Assembly: GCF_000974985.2 (NCBI RefSeq)
Contig: NZ_LAVA02000097.1
Span: 182,424 to 246,423 of the forward strand
Origin: Streptomyces mangrovisoli
GTDB taxonomy: Bacteria; Actinomycetota; Actinomycetes; Streptomycetales; Streptomycetaceae
Direction: 5' to 3'
DNA length: 64,000 nt
Made by a program: the position numbers and the translations under genes. A model generated the notes under the pieces. It was not told the DNA's origin, did no database searches, and was given only the letters and a program-made list of their open reading frames with translations. Shown one piece after another: positions 58,977-64,000 of this stretch (positions within the stretch are counted from its first letter, which is position 1; each line of letters begins with the position of its first letter).

Positions 58977-59702
58977 ATGCGGATGGCCAGGCGGAAGATC
59001 TCCAACACGCTGGCGCTCGCCGTACTGGGTCTGCTGCGCGAGCAGCCGATGCACCCGTACGAGATGGCGTCCACCCTGCGGGAGCGGCACAAGGACAGCA
59101 GTTTCAAGGTCAACTCCGGGTCGCTGTACGACACGGTGGAGTCGTTGGCCCGGCACGGCTGGATCGAGGCCGTGGAGACGGCTCGCGACGGCAGACGGCC
59201 GGAGCGGACCGTCTACGCGACGACCGAGCTGGGCCGGCGCGAGTTCGTCGGCTGGATCGACGAACTGTTGCGCGTGCCCGTCGCGGAGTACCCGAAGTTC
59301 ATGGCCGCGGTGTCCTATCTGGGCGCGCTCGGCCCGGACCGGGCGGCGGAGGCGCTGGCCGAGCGGGCGGGGCATCTGGCCCGGCGGATCGAGGAGACGA
59401 ACGCGGTGCTGGAGGGCACGGTCGGCGCCGGACAGGTCCCGCGGTTGTTCATGATCGAGGTCGAGTGCGCGGTGCACGCCTGGGAGGCCGAGTTGGCCTG
59501 GACGCGGCGGACCATCGACGAGATCCGGGACGGCAGCCTGTTCTGGCCCGTGGTCGAGCGAACCGGACAGGGGTGGACGTGGTCCGCCCCGACCGACCCA
59601 GCCACCTCGACCGCCCCGACCGACGCGAGCACCCCAGCCGACGAGCATCGCGCTCCAGCCGACCCCGGCACCCCGACCGACCCCCAGGAGAACCCCCGAT
59701 GA
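58977..59702 (+). CDS. PadR-family transcriptional regulator
   Basis: The protein has 241 residues. ATG 58977 has AGGAG at 6 bases; GTG 58974 is less well placed. The winged helix (5-95) has KISNTLALAVLGLLREQPMHPYEMASTLRER, VNSGSLYDTVESLARHGWIEAVE and ERTVYATTELGRREF. A helical C-terminal dimerisation domain follows (to about 200) and then a Thr/Pro/Asp-rich tail. The stop overlaps the monooxygenase ATG. It is probably a ligand-responsive repressor of its own operon through the palindrome over the promoter. Confidence 0.93.
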   Translation: MRMARRKISNTLALAVLGLLREQPMHPYEMASTLRERHKDSSFKVNSGSLYDTVESLARHGWIEAVETARDGRRPERTVYATTELGRREFVGWIDELLRVPVAEYPKFMAAVSYLGALGPDRAAEALAERAGHLARRIEETNAVLEGTVGAGQVPRLFMIEVECAVHAWEAELAWTRRTIDEIRDGSLFWPVVERTGQGWTWSAPTDPATSTAPTDASTPADEHRAPADPGTPTDPQENPR

Positions 59703-61222
59703 CCGACGTGTTGATCGTCGGAGCCGGGCCGGCCGGGCTGTTGCTCGCCACCGAGCTCCGACTCGCCGGAGTCGGCGTGGTCGTCGTCGAGCGTCACGCC
59801 CAACGACCCTCACTCTGCCGGGGTTTCAACCTCAACGCCCGCGCCCTGGACCTGCTGGCCCGGCGCGGCCTCGCCGAGCGGCTCGTCGGCGAGGGGCGGC
59901 AGGTACCGCACGCCGCGTTCTCCGGGCTGCCGGTGACGCTCACCCTCGCGGGCACGCACACCGACCACCCGTACTCGCTGGGCATCGCGCAAACCCGGGT
60001 CGAGGAGGTCCTCGAGGAGCGCGCCCTCGCGCTCGGAGCCGACATCCGGTACGGACACGAACTCCGCGCCCTGGAACAGGACTCGGAGTCCGTCACCGCC
60101 ACGCTCACCACCGCCGACGGCGAACACCGCCTGCAGGCAGCCTACTTGGCGGGCTGCGACGGTGGCCGCAGCACCGTCCGCACACAGGCCGGGATCAGCT
60201 TCCCCGGTACACCGGCCACCCGCTTCTCCCTGCTCGGCGACGTCGAGCTCGCAGACCCGGAAGCGCTGCCGTTCGGCCCGCACACCGGACCCGGCGGGAG
60301 CGTCTTCGCCATACCTCGCCCCGGCTACGTCCGGATCATCACCGCCGACCCGCAACCCCCGGCGGACAAGGACACCCCCGTCACCCTGGACCTGCTCCAG
60401 ACCGCCGTGGACGACGCGCTCGCCCGCCACGTCGAGCTGCGCGCCGCGCGCTGGCTGACCCGGTTCGGCGACGCGGCGCGGCTCGCCGCCGAGTACGTAC
60501 GGGGCCGGGTCGTCCTGGCCGGGGACGCCGCGCACATCCACCCGCCGGCCGGCGCGATCGGCGTCAACGTCGCCCTGGACGACGCGTTCAACCTCGGCTG
60601 GAAGCTCGCCGCCACCGTGCGCGGGACCGCACCGGCACACCTGCTGGACAGCTACCACGCCGAACGCCACACCGCCGGTGCGCACGTGCTGGCCAACACA
60701 CGGGCGCAGGTGCTGCTGGGCGAGGCCGAGGACCGGCTCGGGCCGCTCACGGACCTGCTCACCCGCGTCACCGCCCACCCGGCGGGCAACCGCGCCTTCG
60801 CCGAGATCATCACCGGGCTGGACACCCGCTACGCGACGCGCCCCGACTCCGGCCACCCCTGGCTGGGCCGCCTCGCGCCCGACCTCGCCCTCACCACACC
60901 CCAAGGCCCCACCCGCCTGGCCCAATTGCTCACCCGGGGACGCGGCCTGCTGCTCGACCTGACCGTAGGCGGGACCGTCCGCGAGTCGGCCACGGGATGG
61001 GCCGACCGCGTCGACAGCGTCACCGCGACCTGCCCCGCCCACCCCGAGCTCCACGCCCTTCTCCTACGGCCGGACGGCCACACCGCGTGGCTGCGCACCG
61101 CCGGTGACGACAGCACCGACGGCCTCCACGAAGCCCTACGGCACTGGTACGGCGCGGCGGCACCGCCCGACGCCGGGACAACAGCCCCCTACGGTTCGAG
61201 GACCGCGCGGAGGGCGTCGTAG
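59699..61222 (+). CDS. FAD-dependent aromatic monooxygenase (PHBH fold)
   Basis: The protein has 507 residues. ATG 59699 overlaps the PadR stop and has CAGGAG upstream. FAD-binding motifs: VLIVGAGPAGLLLATELRLAGVGVVVVER (GxGxxG), GCDGGRSTVR (DG motif) and RVVLAGDAAHIHPPAGAIGVNVALDDAFNLGWKL (GD motif). A thioredoxin-like C-terminal domain (about 390-490) is typical of the polyketide-hydroxylase and rifampicin-monooxygenase groups. It hydroxylates a phenolic or polyketide compound, possibly a xenobiotic antibiotic whose presence is sensed by PadR; that last point is inference. Confidence 0.92.
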   Translation: MTDVLIVGAGPAGLLLATELRLAGVGVVVVERHAQRPSLCRGFNLNARALDLLARRGLAERLVGEGRQVPHAAFSGLPVTLTLAGTHTDHPYSLGIAQTRVEEVLEERALALGADIRYGHELRALEQDSESVTATLTTADGEHRLQAAYLAGCDGGRSTVRTQAGISFPGTPATRFSLLGDVELADPEALPFGPHTGPGGSVFAIPRPGYVRIITADPQPPADKDTPVTLDLLQTAVDDALARHVELRAARWLTRFGDAARLAAEYVRGRVVLAGDAAHIHPPAGAIGVNVALDDAFNLGWKLAATVRGTAPAHLLDSYHAERHTAGAHVLANTRAQVLLGEAEDRLGPLTDLLTRVTAHPAGNRAFAEIITGLDTRYATRPDSGHPWLGRLAPDLALTTPQGPTRLAQLLTRGRGLLLDLTVGGTVRESATGWADRVDSVTATCPAHPELHALLLRPDGHTAWLRTAGDDSTDGLHEALRHWYGAAAPPDAGTTAPYGSRTARRAS

Positions 61223-61325
61223 ACGAGGTGTCGGCACCTGCCCTTCCGTTCCGTCGCGCGGCCCCGTAGACCGGGGGACCCGGCCCCGCAGCCGCACCCG
61301 GGCCCGGAACCGGAAGCGGTCCCTG

Positions 61326-62318
61326 TCAGGCATCGGCGTGGATCACCGTGCCGGACGGTTCGGCGGCGACGACGAGCACTCCCTGCTCCTCGCCGGCCGG
61401 CAGCGACGCCTTCCTGATCAGGACTGCCCACTCGTCCGGCCACACGGTCGTGGAGTCCCACAAGATCCCTTCGAGGCGCACTCCGTCGAGTTTCGCACCC
61501 CTGAGGTCCGCCCCGACGAAGTCGCTGCTCGCGCGTTCGACCTCGGCCACGGCCTTGGCCAATGCGTCGACGGTCGCACAGCTGTGGGCCAGGTCGTCGG
61601 CGAGATCCTGTGCCACGGCGTCGGCACCCGACGGGTCGGCGTACGGGGAGCCTCCGAGGGTTGCGAGCGCGGGGGCGAACTCCTCGTCGAGCTGCCTGCG
61701 GATGCGGTGCAGGTCGTGCAGGAGCCGTTCGGCGGGGCCGGCGAGGCTGAACTCGACGGCGGTGAGGTAGTCGTACCCGGTGAGCGTGACAGGGCGCCGC
61801 TGCGGCTCGGGAAGCCTGGTCATCTCCCGCAGATGCTTCCTGAGCTGCTCCAGCACCGGGTCGGCGGCGATGAGGAGTTGCGTGCCGTCCTGGAGGAGGT
61901 CGCTGAGGCCCTGGACGATACGGACGGCGGCGCGCATGGTCGCGCACAGATCGGTGGGCCAGTAGCGGCGGGCCAGATGCAGCGCCTGCTGGCGGTACTT
62001 CACCCGCACCGACGACGGCCGGTGCGACAGCGGACCGCGGTCCGCGCGCTGTTCCTCGTCCGGGGCGATCTGCTCGGCCCCGGCCGCGCCGGCCTCGTCG
62101 GCTCGCCGACGCCGGACGGCGCTTCCCACCGAGCGGTGTGCGGCGGCCAGGAGGCGATCCAGCGCAAGGTCGGGGGACCGCAGTTCGGGGGGACCACCCT
62201 GCGCGGTGATCCGGTCCGTGGTGGCGAGGCCCAGGTGCCGATGGGCGCGGGCCAGCAAAGCGTCCAGGGCGTCGTCCCTGACGTCGGAACTCCGCGCACC
62301 GGGGTCGCGGTCGGTCAC
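61326..62318 (-). CDS. Helical protein coupled to a sigma factor, with short pentapeptide-like stretch
   Basis: The protein has 330 residues from GTG 62318, which overlaps the sigma-factor stop (GTGA); GGAGGG lies upstream. The first 250 residues are predicted helical (LDALLARAHRHLGL, LHLARRYWPTDLCATMRAAVRIVQGLSDLLQDG). Near the end, SSDFVGADLRGAKLDGVRLEGILWD resembles two or three pentapeptide repeats, followed by a last strand pair. Not recognised as a known family. Its coupling suggests that it works with the sigma-like protein. Confidence 0.7.
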   Translation of the reverse strand: MTDRDPGARSSDVRDDALDALLARAHRHLGLATTDRITAQGGPPELRSPDLALDRLLAAAHRSVGSAVRRRRADEAGAAGAEQIAPDEEQRADRGPLSHRPSSVRVKYRQQALHLARRYWPTDLCATMRAAVRIVQGLSDLLQDGTQLLIAADPVLEQLRKHLREMTRLPEPQRRPVTLTGYDYLTAVEFSLAGPAERLLHDLHRIRRQLDEEFAPALATLGGSPYADPSGADAVAQDLADDLAHSCATVDALAKAVAEVERASSDFVGADLRGAKLDGVRLEGILWDSTTVWPDEWAVLIRKASLPAGEEQGVLVVAAEPSGTVIHADA

Positions 62319-62899
62319 GGCGCCCTCCTGTCGTCGGTGAGACCGGTCTCCAGACGCAGCCCTTCGCGCAGGGCGGCGCGGGCCCGGGTCAGGTTCTGCC
62401 GCACGGCCGCCTGGGTGGTGCCCATGGCGCGGGCGCTCTCCTGCGTGGTGAAGCCGTCGAGATACCAGGCGAGGGCGGCGCGTTGTTTGACGGGCAGTTG
62501 GAGCAGCAGGGAGATCACCCTGCGCTCCTCCTCGCCGAGTTCGGCGGCGTGGGCCGGAGTCTGCCAGCGCAGGGTGGTCCTGGGTTCCGGCATCTCGGCA
62601 CAGGGGTCTTCTGGTGTGACCTGCTGACTGACCCAGGACCGCCAGGCCACGGTCCGCAGCCAGGCACGTGGATGGGTCAACGACAGGCCCGGGGCGCACA
62701 TGTGGGTGAACGCGTCCTGGGCCGCGTCCTGCGCTTCGGTCCAGGACGCGCCGTGCAGGAGCAGGAAACGGATCAAGGCCGGATACTGCTCGTGGTGAAG
62801 GGCCTCCGCGAGCTCGATGCCGGGGAGCGGGGCCGTGCCGGTCTCGAGTTGGTCGGCCAGATCCGTGTCAGTGCCGAGGGCGTCCTCCACGACGACCAC
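62315..62899 (-). CDS. Sigma-70 region 2/4 (ECF-like) protein
   Basis: The protein has 194 residues. Region 2-like: YPALIRFLLLHGASWTEAQDAAQDAFTHMCAPGLSLTHPRAWLRTVAWRSWVSQ. Region 4-like: EEERRVISLLLQLPVKQRAALAWYLDGFTTQESARAMGTTQAAVRQNLTRARAALREGL. No anti-sigma gene is recognisable, but a small membrane-anchored protein is encoded directly upstream with a 32-bp overlap. A helical protein follows it. These three form one unit. Confidence 0.85.
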   Translation of the reverse strand: MVVVEDALGTDTDLADQLETGTAPLPGIELAEALHHEQYPALIRFLLLHGASWTEAQDAAQDAFTHMCAPGLSLTHPRAWLRTVAWRSWVSQQVTPEDPCAEMPEPRTTLRWQTPAHAAELGEEERRVISLLLQLPVKQRAALAWYLDGFTTQESARAMGTTQAAVRQNLTRARAALREGLRLETGLTDDRRAP

Positions 62900-63107
62900 C
62901 CCCGCTCCGATCGGCCCGCGTGGGGTGGGTGCGCAGGACCGCGCGGGGCCCCTGGGCGGTCGCGCAGCGGATCCGGTCGGTCTGCCCCGCCTCGGTGATG
63001 CGGGCTATCTCCACATCGGCGGCCAGACGTCGGTGAGCGACCCTCACCATGGCGTTGACGACGCTGACGACCACGGTCACCACCGCTCCGACGATCACAG
63101 GATCCAT
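62868..63107 (-). CDS. Small single-pass membrane protein upstream of the sigma gene
   Basis: The protein has 79 residues from ATG 63107, with a G-rich stretch just before it. One membrane helix (VIVGAVVTVVVSVVNAMV) is followed by a basic cytoplasmic tail. It overlaps the start of the sigma-factor gene. It might be a membrane tether for the sigma factor. Being short and in a GC-rich region, it is less certain than its neighbours. Confidence 0.55.
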   Translation of the reverse strand: MDPVIVGAVVTVVVSVVNAMVRVAHRRLAADVEIARITEAGQTDRIRCATAQGPRAVLRTHPTRADRSGGGRRGGRPRH

Positions 63108-63245
63108 CCCCCACGTTCCCCTTCCGGACGGCCCACTCGCTACGGCCCGCGCGCCGCACGCACCACAACAGTGCCGATTCGTCCGGGAGTTGTGACATCG
63201 CGCTGGTCACGGGTCCGGCGGGGCGGGCTCGCCATGCCGAGGGGC

Positions 63246-63944
63246 TCAGGCGGTGGCGTCCGAGCCGAGGTAGTCCACCGTCACCCGCGCCGCATGCGGA
63301 GCCAGCAGGGCCCGCAGTTCTTCCGCGGCGGTCTTGAGGAGATGGCCGTCGCGGGTCGCCCGGACGGTTTCGAGGACGAAGGCGACGCGGGTGGAGTCCT
63401 CGGTGACACGGGTGCGGTGGGCGTCGCGGTGGTTCCAGTGGCGGGTGAGCACGTCGGTGGTGTCGATGTAGATCACCTCGCCGGGCTTGGGGGTCTCGGT
63501 GGTGTCGGGCTCGCCGAGCGGGGTGAAGGTCTCGCCGCCGTCCGCGTACCGGATGTCGATGTCCCCGGTGACCTGGTCGAGGTCGAAGGCGCCTGCGGGC
63601 AGGCCGTGGCGCACGGAGACGGTGTTGTACGAGTCCACGGCCGGGTTGATGCGCGGCAGCACGCCCGTCTTCGCCAGCCGGCGGCCCAGGGCGTCGACGC
63701 TGGGCCGGACGCGCCGGGGGTTGGTGCCGAAGGAGCGGTACGCGGCGTGCCAGGCCTCGACGCGCGGGTCTGTCTCGTCGGCGGGTCGCCAGGTGCCCTC
63801 GGCGAGTTCACCCTCCAGCTCCGCGATGGCGGCGGCGGTGGCCGGCCAGAGCTCGTGGCCGCGCAGCCCTGCAGCGGTGACGACGGCGACGAGGGTGTCG
63901 GGGAACGCGTCCACGACGGCGGGGCTGATGCGGAAGGTGGTCAT
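63246..63944 (-). CDS. B3/B4 (PheT-like tRNA-editing) domain protein
   Basis: The protein has 232 residues from ATG 63944. The B3/B4 fold of phenylalanyl-tRNA synthetase beta is seen: FRISPAVVDAFPDTLVAVVTAAGLRG, YRSFGTNPRRVRPSVDALGRRLAKTGVLPRINPAVDSYNTVSVRHGLPAGAFDLDQVTGDIDIRYADGGETFTPLG, and EVIYIDTTDVLTRHWNHRD. Free-standing B3/B4 proteins are proposed to hydrolyse mischarged tRNA. It is a single gene near the window end. Confidence 0.9.
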   Translation of the reverse strand: MTTFRISPAVVDAFPDTLVAVVTAAGLRGHELWPATAAAIAELEGELAEGTWRPADETDPRVEAWHAAYRSFGTNPRRVRPSVDALGRRLAKTGVLPRINPAVDSYNTVSVRHGLPAGAFDLDQVTGDIDIRYADGGETFTPLGEPDTTETPKPGEVIYIDTTDVLTRHWNHRDAHRTRVTEDSTRVAFVLETVRATRDGHLLKTAAEELRALLAPHAARVTVDYLGSDATA

Positions 63945-63980
63945 CGAGGGGGTTCCGTTCCTGGGGAGTGCGTGACTACT

Positions 63981-64000
63981 CCCCCGCATGAATGCGGGGG
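63981..64000. other. Perfect hairpin at the window edge
   Basis: CCCCCGCAT (63981-63989) and ATGCGGGGG (63992-64000) form a 9-bp inverted repeat with a 2-base centre, cut by the window end. It may be a terminator or the hairpin end of a mobile element such as an IS200/IS605-type unit beyond the window. Confidence 0.4.

Noticed and set aside
1..64000. tRNA, rRNA or riboswitch genes
   Set aside because: No cloverleaf-like sequence, rRNA conserved core or known riboswitch core was noticed on reading; no covariance search could be run.

Overview
The window looks like a chromosomal segment from a Streptomyces species. Base composition is very GC-rich, third codon positions are almost all G or C, GTG starts are common, and many neighbouring genes overlap by four bases (ATGA or GTGA). 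The gene content also fits: a complete conservon (cvnABCD) with CYP157-type P450, SARP, PucR and PadR regulators, an ECF42 sigma factor, and many cell-wall hydrolases. No rRNA, tRNA, CRISPR array or complete insertion sequence was recognised.

Layout. 0-7.8 kb: the 3' end of a TetR regulator, a protein with two Ser/Thr kinase domains, a small YcxB-like membrane protein, a broken gene, a VOC protein, and a two-component system divergent from a secreted PepSY protein. 8-14.1 kb: an MFS exporter; an operon of a leaderless peptidoglycan-binding/DUF1906 protein, a small membrane protein and a Tat-exported M15 peptidase; and a maltose-acetyltransferase-like gene. 14.2-20.7 kb (minus strand): conservon cvnA-cvnB-cvnC-cvnD followed by a CYP157-like P450, a second P450 and an enoyl-CoA hydratase; CvnB has two Roadblock domains. 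21.2-25 kb: a beta-lactamase-fold hydrolase, a PhzF isomerase and a DacB-type carboxypeptidase. 25.3-27.2 kb: an ECF42 sigma factor with its DGPF partner behind a matching promoter. 27.2-30.2 kb: an HxlR regulator, an alpha/beta hydrolase, a frameshifted LLM oxidoreductase and a divergent Ohr/OsmC gene.

30.3-38.6 kb: Sua5/TsaC, a DUF1772 protein behind CTAG-type operators, a membrane protein with a possible ubiquitin-like tail, a hemopexin-like propeller, a zinc-ribbon/SPFH-GYF pair, a SpoIIE-type phosphatase and a sulfurtransferase carrying a perfect 117-bp in-frame duplication. 38.8-45.9 kb: a PucR regulator followed by a five-gene branched-chain amino-acid-type ABC importer. 46.2-50.8 kb: a TMEM175-like channel, an NAD-dependent DNA ligase, a GNAT enzyme, and a membrane-protein/winged-helix operon behind twin palindromes.

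50.86-58.45 kb is the most unusual part. It is a compact minus-strand run of leaderless proteins: C2-like, M15 peptidase plus SH3, lipase, M23 peptidase, unknown, lysozyme-like plus peptidoglycan-binding, SNase-like nuclease, and a small two-helix holin-like membrane protein. A SARP regulator lies immediately upstream. The content resembles a phage lysis module without any virion genes. 58.9-64 kb: a PadR/FAD-monooxygenase operon with a palindrome over its promoter, a three-gene sigma-factor unit, and a B3/B4-domain protein next to a hairpin at the window edge.

In most operons the regulator is adjacent to its likely targets. Examples are the response regulator with the PepSY gene, ECF42 with DGPF, PadR with the FAD monooxygenase, the winged-helix protein with the membrane protein, and probably the SARP with the lysis-like set. 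Functions are assigned from motifs and remembered family features; no database search was run.
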